A stretch of DNA of 64,000 nt from Hirsutella rhossiliensis (GCF_020360975.1 NW_025408673.1:1302001-1366000); one strand, 5' to 3'. Counted from the stretch's first letter, positions 22,155 to 35,600 are shown. A program made the numbers and translations. The notes: generated from the letters alone by a model not told the origin.

Positions 22155-23000
22155 ATAGTATTTTACTTATAAACTAATAGGTAAATAGAATAAATAAACT
22201 AAGACGTATAGTACTACTTAAGATACTTTACTAACTTAAAATAAACTAACTAAACGTTACTCCTATATTATATATAATAATATAAAGAACGCGATAACTA
22301 AGTTATTACTTAATAAAGCGTTAATAGGTTACTAACTAAACTTCTATATTAATATTAAGGACGATATTATTTAAAGGGGGGTACCTAAAGTAAGAGTAGG
22401 AGTTATTAGGCTATAAGAGCTATAAAGCAGGTTTAAGTAATACTAAGGAAAGGCTATTAAATTATAAGCGAAATACTATAATTTAAAGCACTAACCGCTT
22501 ATACTAAAAGTAAGAGACCTTATAGTATTATTAATAAAGAACTTATACCTTAAGGACGAAAAAAGAAAACTCTTACCTAAGTATATTAGACCGTTTTAGG
22601 TCTTATAAGCTATTAGAAAGTAAGTATATTATCTTATACTCCTTAAGAAGTACTTATACTTTTATAACGTTTTCTATATTAGTCTCTTAAAGCTATAGAA
22701 GGAGCGTAAAGGTACTAGTAAAGATAGCGAAACCTTATTAATATTAAACTTAAAAGATAATAAAGGTAAATAAGAAGTTTAAGAGATTAAAGACTAAAAA
22801 AGATCTAAGGGCGATACTTTTTTCTTATTAAATAAAAAGGATAGCTAGCTAAGTATAACTAATAGGTCGATACTAAATATATAGCGAATAGCTAAGACCT
22901 TATTAAAGAATATACTACTTACTTAACTAGGAAAAAGAGGCGTAAGACTAATTAAGGTAAGGAAACCTACTAGTATAAGGAGACGCTACTAAATCGGCAA

Positions 23001-23596
23001 TAAATCCCTACTAAATTGCTACCGACTTATTAATATATTAGTATACCTAAACGTCTTATAACTATATATAAAATAGTAAAATAGGAAAATAAGGGAAAAC
23101 TATTTATACTACCTATTAAATATTATTAAGGAAAATAAAACTAAACTATAACTTTATTAAGACTTTAATAATAAAGGAGAGAAAGATAGTTATAACTAAA
23201 TAAAAAAAAGATAAGACCTATTTATTACTTTTAACTACCCCTCTTCTTCGCTAGTATAGTAGGAACTAACTAAGGCGCCCCCTTTACTATACTAAATACC
23301 TTTAAAAATACTAAAACTACCCTATCCTTTACTTTTTTCTTATCCTTTATATTAAGACCTATCTTTATTAGTATAGTACTTACCTTAGCCTTAGTAAATA
23401 GTAAGGTATATTACTTAGAAGTATAGCTTATATTATTATTAATAAGGCGGAGGTTTAACTAGGATTCCTAGGGTTAGTACTTTAAGCTTATATAAACGAT
23501 ATCGAATAAGGGCGTAGGGTTAAGGTAAGTAATAAGCTCGCGGCGCTTATTAATTAGCGTATAGTAGTTAGTATACTTAACTTAGTATATTATTAG
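23001..23596. other. Gypsy E 3' region or unassigned repeat
   Basis: Follows the chromodomain of gypsy E and precedes the gypsy D 5' LTR. It may hold gypsy E's 3' untranslated region and LTR, but no second copy of any part of it is seen in the window, so LTR boundaries cannot be set. Fully RIPed; no gene. Confidence 0.35.
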
Positions 23597-24068
23597 TATT
23601 ATAACTATAGTCTAGGAAACCGTAGGGACTAATATATATTATAAGAATATATAACGTAGGGAGTAAGGAATATTAAACGGACTAACGGGCTAATTAAGTT
23701 TAGAGCGATAAGTTACTTTAGCGCTTTAACGCTCTATAGCTAGGATCGTAGGATCGCTTTAGCGCTTTAGCGCTCCTACGTAATAGGATTACCTAGTACT
23801 CTCGGCGATCTAAGAAAGCTCTTAAGAGATATAAAGAAGGAACGGAATACTCCTTTAGATAAATAGCTTAATAGCTTTTAATATTATAATTATTACGATA
23901 TTTATTATAATCTTATCTTTAATTCTAATTACTTAATTACCTAGTTATAGCCTATAGTCTATAACCTCTAACTTATTACTAATATAATATACTTATTATT
24001 ACTTAGACTACGCCCTATTATATCTACTAATATAAACCCCTTAATAGGTTTATCCCTTAAGAATAATA
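23597..24068 (+). repeat. Gypsy D 5' LTR
   Basis: 472 bp. Starts TATTATAACTATAGTC and ends CTTAAGAATAATA, the RIPed form of TGTTA...AATAACA seen intact at 1,387-1,824. Longer than its partner at 56,284 because of extra GCGCTTTAGCGCT/GGATCG repeats near 23,710-23,780. Followed by the gag leader. Confidence 0.8.
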
Positions 24069-24183
24069 CCGGTCGTTATATATTAAAAGCTCTTATTTAA
24101 TATAATACTACGTTACTTTAAGTAATATTATAACTATTAATATACCTATATAGTAAGCTAGACTAACTAACTCTAAAGCTACT

Positions 24184-25330
24184 ATATCGCCTTAGGATAT
24201 AATACGCGAGATTATTACCCTTTAATATAAGGTATAGTTACTTAAGAATAGAGGAAGTAATAGATAAGTTAAGGACTTTAAAGAAGTAGTTAAACTAAAA
24301 TAGCTAGGACTATTTAATAGTACTTATAGCACGCTTTAAGACTTTCTTACCTAACTTAAGGCCTACTACTAGTTTTACCTTACTAAACTCTTAGACCTAG
24401 TCGAAAAGGTACTTTATATAGGAATTTATTTATTTAAAATAGTACTCGCTTAGTTTAAACTTATTATAAGGGACTTTCTTAATAACTTCCTAGCGTAATA
24501 AGATAATAAGATAGATAAAGTCTTTACTAGTTTCTAAGGATTTAAAGAAGCTATTATAAAGGTATTTAGAATAACTAATAAGAAATAAGAAGCTAAATAA
24601 AAACTTTAAGAACTTTAATAAAAGATCTTAGTATTAGATTATACTATAAAGTTCTATTAGGTTACCTTAAAGCTTAATTAAGACGATAAACCTCTTATAT
24701 TAAGATTTTATAATAAGCCTAAAAAAGAAGTTAAGGACGAGCTCTATAAGGAAAATCGACCTAATAACCTCTTAGACTATTTTACTATAGTAGTATAAAT
24801 CGATAATAGATAGTATATATAACGCTAAGAAAAGAAATAAGGAAGAGAAAACTAAAACCCTTTTAATAAAAATAACTTTAACTAATACGCTAACTATAAG
24901 AAAGATCGCGAAAGTCTTATTACCTATACTTATAAAACTAACCTAAGTAAGATAAATCTAAATATAATATAAAAAGGTAAAGGAAAATATTTTAATTAAA
25001 GAAAACTTAGATATTACTTTAAAGAATATAGATAACCTTATAAAGAGAAGAAAACCTACTAAGTACTAGCCTTAGAAGGTAAGAAATACTTAAATACTAT
25101 TAATAAATACGAACTAAAGTATAAACTCCTTAGTTATACTATATACTATAATAATAAATATATAATATACTTAAGCGATAAGAACGGTACTAGATAGTTC
25201 TTAAAGCTATTAAAGAAGACCCTTATAATAATAAAATAAAGGGATCCTAAAATATAAAAATAAGTTAAATTTATAGAACTAAAATACCCTTATCTTAAAA
25301 GAGTCTCTTAAGACTAAATTAAAAAGAACG
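24184..25330 (+). pseudogene. Gypsy D gag
   Basis: Homologous to the minus-strand gag at 1-1,271, but far more mutated. The start codon is now ATA at 24,184-24,186 (ATG to ATA, a TpG-to-TpA change), followed by the same TCG CCT codons. The capsid region runs to about 24,850. The CCHC knuckle remnant is near 24,984-25,025, with Cys and His positions read as Tyr or stop. Nearly every difference between the two gags is a CpA/TpG transition. Confidence 0.8.
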
Positions 25331-26800
25331 GTAAACGATTCTAAGAAAATATATAAAATAAAAATCAATAATAATAATAAGTAGTCTATAAATAATATAA
25401 TAAAGAGGATATAGATATAGCCCTTATACTTATAAAACTTAGATAATAACTTAAAAAGGAATAATAAAATTTTAACGATATAAGCTTTAAAGAATAAGAA
25501 ATACTTAAAGAAATAAAAGATAAGAACGAACTTATATTACTACCCTTACTACTAAGGGAAAATACTATAATTAGAGAATATACTTTATACTTTAAAGGAT
25601 TTAAAGAAATACTTAAAATTAAAACCTAATAAATACCTTAAATTCTTATAGAAAACTAATAAGCTATATTAATTCGATATTAACTAGTACTATATAAAGG
25701 AAACTATACTATAGTTATCGCTATAGTTAATACCTTTATAGCTCTATAATAAGAATAGTAACTATAAAAGGAATTTAAAGAGAATTAATAGATATTACTT
25801 ACTTATAAGTACTATAAGTATATTTAATAAATATTATATATCTACCTAGATTATATAATATACTTCTAGATAAAAGTATAATATAATGCCTTCTTAGTTA
25901 GGTTTAAGGGATAAGTACTTTCGAAACCTTACTTAAGTATAGAACTAAACTACTAAAAATTCGATTAATACTACTTAAATAACTAAGTTATATTATTAGA
26001 ACCTAATTATAGTATACTATTTAAATACCGCGATAATTATAGTTTATTAATAAGATATCTTTTAAAGATATATAAAATCTATAAATATACTAAAATAAAG
26101 GAATAGTATAACGCTACTTACTTTAAGGTATTTAAACTATTAATCTTTTAAAGGCTTATATAATAAGTTAAATATAATAAAGAAGATTATAACGAATATA
26201 TATACCTAAACTATAGAGTTTATAAATATAAAAAGGTATAAGTATAGTATAAATAATATAACGGTATATTAAAAGATTATTAGTAATATATATAAAGGCT
26301 ATAAGCTATATTTAAGTAAGGAAGAATCGATATAAAAATACTATATATAAAATAGAAAGATATAGAACGAAAACTTAACCTTTAGTATAAAAATAAATAG
26401 AATTATAAAGTATAATATATAATTAACTACGAAGTAGTATAATATAAATAATATAGCGTTAAGAAATAAGAAATCTTTAATTAGCTATAAGAAATTAGTC
26501 TCTTAAGCCCTAATATAATACTATATAATAAAAATATAAAGAAAAGATATTAATAATAAATTAAAGAAGAATACCTAAATAAAATAAATAAGAACTAAGT
26601 AAAAAATAAAGTATACTATCTATAAAAAGGCGATAGACTAATATAATATAATAAGATTTAAGGACCTTATATATAGTAATAGTAAGCTATAGTAATTAAA
26701 TAGTATTAGATATTTATATCGTAGGATATTATATATATATACTTTTAGACTATAGCGTAATAAGTAATTACCTTTTACTTAAAGTAGTTAATTATTACTA
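25331..26800 (+). other. Gypsy D region between gag knuckle and protease
   Basis: About 1.5 kb of very AT-rich, fully RIPed sequence with dense TAA/TAG in all frames. It lies in the position of the gag-pol linker, but is longer than usual, so it may include an accessory coding segment or an old insertion. No motif recognised. Confidence 0.35.
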
Positions 26801-27105
26801 ACTTATATAAAGATATAAGAAAGATCTATATAAACTTATAAATATCGAAGAAGAGGCCTTTAACTATAATAATAGAATTATTAATATAGAGATTAATTAC
26901 CTTAATATTAATATTTAAGGCTACGATAAATAAGTTAACTTTAATATTATAGATATTAAAGAATATAACCTTATATTAAGACTTCTATAGCTATAGGAGA
27001 GTAACCTATTAATTAACTAGAAAACTAGCTAGCTATATTAAAATAAAGATATAAGTTTTTAAGACTAGTAGATTTAAAAGAAAGTAAAATTTTATAATAA
27101 TTTAG
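26801..27105 (+). pseudogene. Gypsy D aspartic protease
   Basis: The end of a retropepsin-like domain is readable: FNIIDIKEYNLILRLL then LQESNLLIN (family pattern D-x-x-LG-x-PWL-x-x-x-NP-x-I). The catalytic DSG part upstream is too mutated to place. The frame ends at 27,105, the left copy of the TATAATAATTTAG target duplication; the same frame continues at 48,342. Confidence 0.65.
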
Positions 27106-27499
27106 TATTCTTATAATATATAAGGCTTTTAAAAAAAAAACCCTTCTTGTAAAATTAATATACGCCCGCGGTAGGTATATATCGCGACTAAAATACTAAC
27201 TAATACTAAGAATTAATTTAGTAGTATTAATTACCCTTAGTAATAATACTATGCTAAGGCTAAGGGGTAGGTAAATATAGTAGCGGCTATTAATATACTA
27301 AGCTTAACTAAAGCGTATAGCGCGAAGAGACGCTACCCGAATTTATATACCTTAATAGGGCGAGTTAATAAACCTAAAGTAGCGATATAATACTAGCCTA
27401 AGCGCCGAGCGACCCTATAGAAAAAGCAGTATACGATAAACTCGCGGGCTTTATCCTAAGCGTATAGTTCGGTAGGGTATAGGTAGTAGTCGAGCGGCT

Positions 27500-28900
27500 C
27501 TTTAAGGTAAAGAGCCGCGCTAGTAGCGCGTCGTTAGTAGTACTCTACGTAGACGAGAGGTTTAAGATAACGATCTAGGAAGTAATTAAGGAGGTAGTTA
27601 AGGAAGAACTCCGCCTAGGCATCGCTTTAGGCCTAGGGGGCCTTAAGCGAACCTAGGCCGTAGTTATAGCTAAGACTAAAGGACTAACTTAATATAAAGC
27701 TATAGTAAAATAGGTCTTACCGCGCTATAAACGCGAGATTATTATAGTCCTTACTAAGGCGCCGCTTAAAATCCTAAGCCGCGAACTAAAAGATATAGTA
27801 AAGGTAGTAAATACGGCCCTAAAAGCTATAAGCGCTATAGTAGCGAGGCGCCTTTAAAGTAGAGATATCGTAGTTATATTTAATACTACGGCGAGAGCTT
27901 ACTAAAAGGACTAAAGCTAAGTTAAGGCTATATTTAGACTAAAGGCTATAATTACCTACTACGTATATATAGTAGTCGCTAAGAATATCCCCTTAAGGGT
28001 AGCGACGGTTAATAGGGAGCGATTACTTTATAAGATTATAAAGGCAAATAAAGTTAAGGTCCTTTAGGCTTAAACGCTTTGCCCTTAATCTAAGATATCG
28101 ATAGTAATAACTATACTTATTAAGGTCGGTAGCTTAAAGGAGGCTAATAGGCTCTATAACCTAAGCCTAGTCCTTAAAGTATAAATCTTTAAATATAAAC
28201 CCTATAATAAGTTAGTCTAACTATAGAGGTACTATAATTACTATAAGTATAACTATATAGCTAGATAGTATATATTAATATAACTTTATAGCTAATATAG
28301 GAGTATAATATATAATAGAGGTAAGGATAAATATAGGGCTAAGAAGGACGAAATCCCTTATAACTATATCTTATATTAAAGGGACTACCTATTATAGACC
28401 TAGACTTACCTTATAGCGAATAAAGCTTAGAAAAAGGTAAAGAAAAACTACTTATAATAACCCTAATAGTTTATAAATACTTAGACGTATGCTAAGTAAT
28501 AAGTACTTCCTACTATCGAAATATAAGGCGTCCTTAAACCGACCGCGGTCTAGAAGTAAGGACTAAGTAGACCGCGCTAAGATAAGAGGTTAAGCTTAAG
28601 ATACCCGCTAGCTAATAAGGCTAGGGAGGCCGAACTAAGTATAAACGATATTTATAGGTATAGTAAATAAAGAAGCGCTAGGAGATAGAGCGCCTCCTTT
28701 CTTATATAAACGACCCCTTTTACCTTAACCCTACCTATATATAACTAAAAGTACTATTTTAAAATATATAAAAGAGATATAAGTTAGCTTAGTTAGCGCT
28801 TTACTACTAAGCTAGCTTTAACCTAATAGTACTATAAGAAGTAAAAGCTATACTAAGAGGCGCCCCTTAGAGCGGCGCCCTATAGCCTAGTTTATAAGAA
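27500..28900 (+). pseudogene. LINE copy 3 ORF1 with zinc knuckles
   Basis: Gag-like RNA-binding protein of the LINE. Near 28,230-28,275 a knuckle reads RYYNYYKYNYIARQ, with Cys and His converted to Tyr from the pattern CxxCxxxxHxxxxC. A second Cys-rich segment follows to about 28,330. Only TAA/TAG stops are present. It would coat LINE RNA before reverse transcription. N-terminal start not determined; the C-terminal end is estimated. Confidence 0.6.
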
Positions 28901-28979
28901 GGGGAGGTATACGCTATATATATATAAAAGGCTTAGGCTAAGGACTTAGTCGCCTTAGTCTAAACTAGATTAAAGCGAG

Positions 28980-30791
28980 GTAATTTTTAGGGATAGTATT
29001 AAACTATAAGTAGTATACTTACTACTAAGGGCTATAAGGGCTAGTACGCTATATAACCTAAGCGCGATTAAACTAAAGTACCTTAGGGTAATAGTAAGGG
29101 ACTTTAATATCTATTACTTACTTTAAGATAGATATAATAGAACTTTAGATAGCGTGATATAACTTATATAAAAGGCGATAAGATTATAACTTAAACTTAC
29201 TACCTTATAAAGGGAGTATATAAGATTTTTCTATAGCTAAAGGGATAGTACTATTAACCTAGATTAAGTAACGCTAGAGACTAAGATATAGTATACTAGG
29301 CCTAACCTAGACCTAACTAAGTTAGACTATATCCGTTAAACTATTATATTATAGGTCGATACCTAAGCCTAGGTACTTAAACTAGCCTTAAGATAGAAAG
29401 AAGTAGAAGTAAAGCTAGTTAAAGCTAAGACTATATCCTAGCTAAGACTATACTAGCTAACGCTCTAGCCGCTTAAAGATATCGACTAGGACCTAGACTA
29501 TATCTTCGCTACTTTAGTATAGATCGTAATAGCTATAGTTCTATGCTAAGGGTAAGTACTACTTAAGGGCAATATATAGTTTACCTTAGAAGTAAGAAGG
29601 GTAATAAGGGAGGCTAAGAAGGTAAGGAGGAAGTATAGGTAGGAAAGGAGTAAGGCGAACTAAGTAGACCTATATAAGGCGTTTATAGCTTAAAGGTAAA
29701 CCGTCCGCGAGGCGAGGAGGGCCTACTAGTATAAGTTCCTAAAGGAATTTAGCGCTAATAATACTAAGCTCTAAAATATAGAGAGGTAAGCTAAACTCTA
29801 TAGTAGGCTACTACTAAAACCGACCTATATCCCGCCGCTAGTTAAAGAGGGTAAGGACTAACTAATAGAAACCTTTAAAGGAAAGGCCTAGATATTAGCC
29901 GCTAAGTTCTTCCTACTAAAGGTAGGTATAACCTAAGGGCTACCTAGGCCTATAGTTAAGGTAACCCTTATAGTTAACTAATAGATCTAGCTAGCTAACG
30001 TTATAGTAGCGCTAGGTAAGATAGTAAGCTAGAAAGTAGCGGGTCTAAATAGCGTCCCCTTAAGGTTTATTAAGAAGTATAGACTAGCCTTAGTTTAGTA
30101 ATTAGTTATAATCTTTAATACTTATACCTAACTATTATATTTCCTAAAACAGTGCTATAATATAAATATAATAGTAATTTAAAAGCTAAGTAAGAGGCTA
30201 GAGGCCTATTATATAGTAAGGGGATAAAGACTAATCTCCCTCCTACCTATAGTAAGGAAGGTACTTAAGTAGATATTAGCTTAAAAGATCGTAGGAGCTA
30301 TAGAGGTAAATAGTATCCTATTAAATAGATAAATAAAGAATAGGAGGGAGCGCTCTATAGAGGTAGCGATCTTACTAGTAATAGAACTAGTATAAGCGAC
30401 CTAGGCCTAAAAGGGCATTATATTATTCCTATAGCTAGATATTAAGAGCGTATTTAATATAGTTAACTATAATAAGCTTATAAGGGAACTAATACTTTAA
30501 GGATACCTTAGATAGCTTATAAGCTTAATATAGAGCTTTATAAGTAATAAAAGATCGACCTTTTACTTTAATAAGAGGACTTTAAAGCTAACTTAAGTGC
30601 TAATAAGAGTCCCTTAAAGCTCCCTACTATCCTTAATCTTATTTCTATACTATATAACCCCCTTATATAAGAGGCTTAGTATAATTTATAGTATTTATAC
30701 CGTTAGCTTTACCGACGATATAAATATAGTTAGTATTAGACCTAATAAAGCTATAATAGTAGTATGCTTAGAGGAGGCCTAGAAGGTATAC
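28980..30791 (+). pseudogene. LINE copy 3 ORF2: endonuclease and RT, 5' part
   Basis: AP-endonuclease motif VIVRDFNIYYLL at about 29,096-29,135 corresponds to GDFNxHHxxW. RT follows from about 29,900, and the YVDD-type box is read SFTDDIN at 30,706-30,726, with both Asp retained. The frame is interrupted at 30,791 by gypsy B, about 65 bp after the catalytic box, and continues at 43,470. All stops are Gln/Trp-derived TAA/TAG. Confidence 0.75.
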
Positions 30792-31168
30792 TTTAATAGG
30801 GATAAGGGTATATACCTAAAGCACGCGTAGTATATAGCTAAGGATTAATAGAGTAATTAACTATATAATTATCTAATTATTAGTCCTATATATAGCTCTA
30901 AGGGCCTTAGGTTATAAATATAAGTCTTAGAGATTTTCTTTACTTTATACCTCTTTATCTTTACTAGAGTCGCGTAACTAGCGGTATCTACTTTAAAAGG
31001 GAAAAATAAAAATTTAAATTAACTATAATTAAGGAAGATACTTAATTAGATAATTAAGGTCTTTATAACGCTTTTAAGTATACTTAGAAGTAAGTTAAAA
31101 GGGGGGTGCTAAGGGTCTTATCCCTTTAATAAGCTAATATCTATAAGGGTACGATCTTACCTATTAAA
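30792..31168 (-). repeat. Gypsy B 3' LTR
   Basis: 377 bp, aligned over its full length with 43,086-43,469 and 63,020-63,395. Contains the conserved stretch CTATAAGGGTACGATCTTA near its right end. Fully RIPed, with few CpA/TpG. Confidence 0.88.
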
Positions 31169-31177
31169 CTCCTCCTT
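31169..31177 (-). other. Gypsy B polypurine tract
   Basis: AAGGAGGAG on the minus strand immediately next to the LTR boundary. The equivalent position beside the other LTR (43,070-43,085) has no purine run, so this end is the 3' end. Confidence 0.7.
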
Positions 31178-31299
31178 AGCGACTTTCCGACCTAAGATAC
31201 TAATAGAAAGGGCGCGATAATAATAGGTAAGGCTCTCTTCCTAAGTATATAAGTAAGTAAATAAACCGTTAATAGAACTTTTCTCCTTTACTATAATCC

Positions 31300-33740
31300 T
31301 TTCCCTTTACGTCCTTTATTCCTCCCTTTACTTATAAGCTACTTATTTAGCTCTTTCTTATTTTTACTCGTATACTTCCTTCTTTAAATAATTATTTACT
31401 ACCCCTTATATATACTCTTAAGTATTCGCGCTTATTATTCTTAAGGGCGTTAGGGAAATAAAGTAGTTAGCGTCTTTACTAGTCTATAGCTTTAAGTATA
31501 GCTAGATTAAATAAGCTATAGAGTCTTATTAGCTAATTAGTATTATATTACTAGTAGTCCTATATAAATATATAGAATTATAGTCGTTAATATCCTAGTA
31601 GTAGTTCTAATATATTCTTAGGTTTTTAACTCCTTTAACTTAAGTAGGTTTAAAACCTAGTATAAACTTTATAAGGACTATAGCTAGAAAGGCTATTACT
31701 ATACTTTATTTCTAAGGAGTAATAGGGCGTACTATAAGTATTACTAGAGTCTTTAGCCTTAGGGTAATTAACCGAGCGCCTAGTAATTTTAGAGTCCTAG
31801 GGCGAGTTAGTAGCCGGGCTATCTACCTTTCTTCCTTACTAGCTCCTTATTAGGTTATCGGTAAGGGTATAGTTATAAGTCTTTCGCTCCTCTATACGTT
31901 TAAAGGAGTTATTAGTAGTAGGTAAGGAGTAAGCCTAATTAGCTATATATTAAAAGGGGAGAATAAAGGCGTCGTTTCTATATAAATAAAAGGACTAATA
32001 AGGGCGCTTAGCTCTCTCCTTTATAGGCTCTAAGGTAGGGATCCTATCTTAAGGTTACTTAGGGAAAAGCTACTTAGTTTAAATAAAGAGCTTAATTCGG
32101 TTAACGCTTAAGGTAATAAAGGACTAGGTCTATTCTTAATTCTTATCGGCGTAATTAAATAGTTAAGGGTCTTTTTAAGGAGGAGTTTCGTAAAGAAACC
32201 GTATATAGCTTAAGTAATTAAGTTAGGTTACTTTATAAGGGCAGCTAGCGTAAATAGCTCCTTTCTCGCTTTCCTTACTATATAAGCTAGTTCTATATCT
32301 CTTTAAAGTAGTAGTCTTTATTTAGTAGGCCTATCTAAGAGGTTAACTACCTTTAAGACTTCCTAAAGGTCTTATTCTTCTTAGTCTCTTAAGATAATAT
32401 AGTTATATTAATAAATCCGCTCGCTCCTAGGAATCCTTATAAGAAAGACTCTATTAAAAGTTATTAAACCTTAATTAGATAGTATCTTTTATAGTTATAT
32501 AACCCCGCTATTAAACTACTAAGAAACTCTACCGCCTTATAATATCGCTTATATATAATTAAGCTTATTCGCCGCGATAGCTTAGATTCTATATATTAGC
32601 TTATTAATATAGCCTTTTATACTTATCCTCTTATCTAGCTTAAAGAAATACTAGTCTTAGTATAAGATCTTATCTATTTATAGGGCTTCTTATATTACCT
32701 TATACCTTTACTTTAGAATTACTTTAACTTTTAAGTATTACTATTTAATTATCTTAAGGTATAGCTTAACTATACCTTTAATCTAGTATTAAATTATTAT
32801 TAAAGCTAAGTAGCTATATTCCTACCTTTCTTACTAAGCGGTATAAGGGACTAGCGTATAGGTAAAGTTATAAGGAACTTAGAGGATATAAAGAAACTAC
32901 TGCTATACTTATAGGAATATATAGAGTTTAGTATATTATCCCTCTTTCTAAGTATTAAAAACGATTAGGTTTCCTTTTCTATAGTTATAGAAGAACGCCC
33001 CTTAGTAAAGTCCCCCTTTATTTATACCTACTAAAAAGTTAATAACTTTAGTCGTATACCTTTATTTATACGTAAAATAACTAAGGTTAAAGGTAGGAGC
33101 GGTAAACTTAATTAAATACTCCCTATTATTTAGGTATTTATAGTACTTCTTATATCTATCTTTTATATCTTCGATAGGTTCCCTTTAATAGTTAGTATAA
33201 ACTAATAACGGGTAAGGTAAGGGGTATACTACGTTCTTAATACCTTTTATTAAGATTTTAATTATCGCGCTAAAGCTAAAGCTTATAGCTTATTATTTAT
33301 CGATAGCTTTATAAAGAAAGTTATATACGTCGACGATATACTCTTTTTAGCGGGCCTTATTCCTAGCGAATTTATTTATCTTTTTAACGCCCTTATATAT
33401 TATCTAAGCGTCTTTAAGGGTAATATCCCGCCGCTTAATACGGCCCGTTAATATTAGGTACTAACGATTTCTATAAATATACTAAGGAGGTTACTTTTAC
33501 TTATAAACGTCTCGTCGGTCTTAGTCTATAAACCTTTCCTTATCTTTAGTATAAAAGCGCCTTTCGCCGCTTTTTACTTTAACTTCGCTATAGTAAGTAA
33601 GTAAAATAAAGGTCTTACTCTTAAATAGTAATATATTAAAGAAGATAGCGGCATTCTTAGGAAGGTCTATAGCTAGGCCTAGGATACTATTTAGGTTCGC
33701 CGCTATATCTTAGGAAAGGGTAAAGTAAGTAAAAGAGAAG
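31300..33740 (-). pseudogene. Unidentified minus-strand ORF in gypsy B, downstream of pol
   Basis: A single minus-strand frame with only Gln/Trp-type stops was followed from about 33,420 to 32,930. It reads LKDA-stop-IIYKGVKKIN, then KEYIVDVYNFLYKAI, then NVVYPLPYPLLVYTNY, and KFTAPTFNLSYFTYK. I recognise no family. It points the same way as gypsy B pol but is separated from it by an ORF on the other strand. The outer limits given are estimates. It could be a captured gene or part of a nested element whose ends I cannot see. Confidence 0.4.
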
Positions 33741-33849
33741 GAGAAGCTAAGATTAAATAGTTAGGGTAAGTAGTTTTAAGTTATATCGCTAAGAGGCTAA
33801 GAGGGTATTATATATATATATAGGAGTTATATTAGTAGAGGGGATTATT

Positions 33850-33895
33850 ATAAGTAAGGAAGTATATAGAGTATATATATATATATATATATAGA
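33850..33895. repeat. TA microsatellite between divergent ORFs
   Basis: A run of alternating TA near 33,864-33,890, followed by a purine-rich AAGAAGAAGAAAGG stretch. It lies in the gap between the minus-strand ORF (ending its 5' side near 33,740) and the plus-strand ORF that starts near 34,150, so it occupies the position of a shared promoter. It may equally be slippage in AT-rich DNA. Confidence 0.5.
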
Positions 33896-34149
33896 AGGAA
33901 GAAGAAGAAAGGAAGAAGGAGGGTATAGTAAGAGGAATAAATAGTTATTAAAGCGCGCGGTTATTAGTTACCTTAGCTAGCCTCTATAATAATAAGGTCT
34001 TAGGTATATTTAAGGGTTATACTTAAATAGCTTCTTTTACTAGTTATTAATTAAGGAGCTATTTAATCTCCGCCCTTTTCTTCTCCTCTTTACTTTTTTT
34101 ATTTTTCTTCTTCCTCTTTTCTCCTCTATCTTCTTTATTTCTCTAGACC

Positions 34150-35600
34150 GCTACCTTTTATCTTCTCCTTTTATAACTACCTCTTCTTCCTTATTATATC
34201 TTATAAGACCGCTAAACTTAAAACTAAAGAGCTACTAAATATTATTAACCTCTCTTTAACTACTCTTTTATAACCTTCCCTTATTACTATTACTCTTCTT
34301 ACTTAGAATTATTATACTAAGGTCTTTCCTTTTTATATAAAGTACTTTTAAGTAATAACTATTTAATTTATTTAATCTTACTTAGCTTATTTTAACTATC
34401 TTCTTTTATTAATTTATAGTTACTTTAAGACCTAGGTCTATAATAGAAATAATATCGGTTACTAAGGGTTTTTAATTTATATAGAAATTACCTTTTAGTT
34501 ATAGGTTCTATTAAAAGCTCTTAATATTATTAAGATTAAAGCGCGTAGTCGCTCTCCTCTCTCTTACTTTCTTAAGAGTATACTAAGTTAGTATAATTAA
34601 ATTATCTTCTATACTCTTTATTATAGACGTCGGCTAGTAACCTATATCCCTATAAAAATCGCTTATCTACGTAAATACTTCTTTTCTTAGCTTAGTTTAA
34701 AGTAGTAAGAATACTCTTAAGTAGTCCTAATTACTTTATATAGAACTTATAATCCTTACCTTTATTAAAGGTATATTTAAACTTATTAGATAACTATAAC
34801 TTTTACTTATAAGTATATTATATTTCCTTTTTATAAGTATATCTCTCTTTTAAGTACTACTAGTAGCTCTTACGCTAAATATATCTAGGATTCGACTAAG
34901 GCGCCTATTTATAAATAGCGGTACTTCCTTAGATACTATAAAGCTACTTATAACCTTAATAGATTCGCTAACTATATATATAGTTATTATTTCTATACTA
35001 ACCTTAAGACTAATAAATTTTACGATAAGTATATTAGTAATAAGACCGCCCTTTATCTTCTTTATAATATCCTTAATCCCTTTAGTCCTACTAAGGATTT
35101 AAAGGAAAGGGAGGAAATTAACCTTATACTTATTTTACTTAGAAAGAGATTATATAGGTTTAACGAGCTCTCTCTTAAGTAATAATTAAATAGTCTTTAA
35201 GTTCGCTTTATAGTAGTCTATAATAGGTTTACTAAGAGTAGGTAGTCTTACTTAGTTACTATCTTTAATAGTAAAAGTTTTTCTCTTAAGGTTATATATA
35301 TTTAATTTAATAAGTTAAAAATATATTAAAATTTATCTTATAAGCGCGTTTATTTTCGCTATAGTAGGTCTCCCCTTTTATAATAAAGAATAGACGTCCC
35401 TATCTATAAAGTAAAAAATCCTATTTTTAAAGAGGTAGGTAGTAAGAATATTTATTTTCTTACTTTATTATTTAATTATATCTTTATTTATCTTCTTTAA
35501 GGTAGTAAAGGGTAGGTTATTATTAAAGAAGGGTAGGAAATATTATTTTTATCTACTTAAGGAGCTTTAAGTAAAAAATTTAAAATAATAAGGTAGTTAG
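34150..35600 (+). pseudogene. Unidentified ORF antisense to gypsy B pol
   Basis: One plus-strand frame runs from about 34,330 to 35,600 (more than 400 codons) with only TAA/TAG stops. Readable blocks are KARSRSPLSYFLKS, YRRRLVTYIPIKIAYLRKY, STTSSSYAKYIQDSTKAP, a Tyr-rich NRFANYIYSYYFYTN that probably held Cys/His (a metal-binding site), and ILNPFSPTKDLKEREEINL. No family recognised. Its preserved frame across 1.2 kb in otherwise unrelated orientation argues that it was a real gene carried by, or inserted into, gypsy B. Confidence 0.5.

Larger units (their letters stand above)
21401..23000 (+). pseudogene. Gypsy E integrase and chromodomain (split by a miniature retroelement)
   Basis: Plus-strand frame with TAA/TAG stops. 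The DDE core reads IDFTIGLPK near 21,506, VIVDRYTKYYLFFPIS near 21,572, and LDKGSLFISKF near 21,700 (former S-D-R-G-S). The frame is cut at 21,778 and resumes after 22,159 with a block equivalent to HPQTNGQ-E-NQ-VEHYLR. The C-terminus contains the LLPKYIRPF beta-barrel motif (22,570) and HISLL (22,675). A chromodomain-like stretch lies near 22,770-22,920 (EVQEIKDQKRSKGD..., ending KTLLKNILL). It is a chromodomain gypsy distinct from gypsy D. The upstream pol is not identified. Confidence 0.72.
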
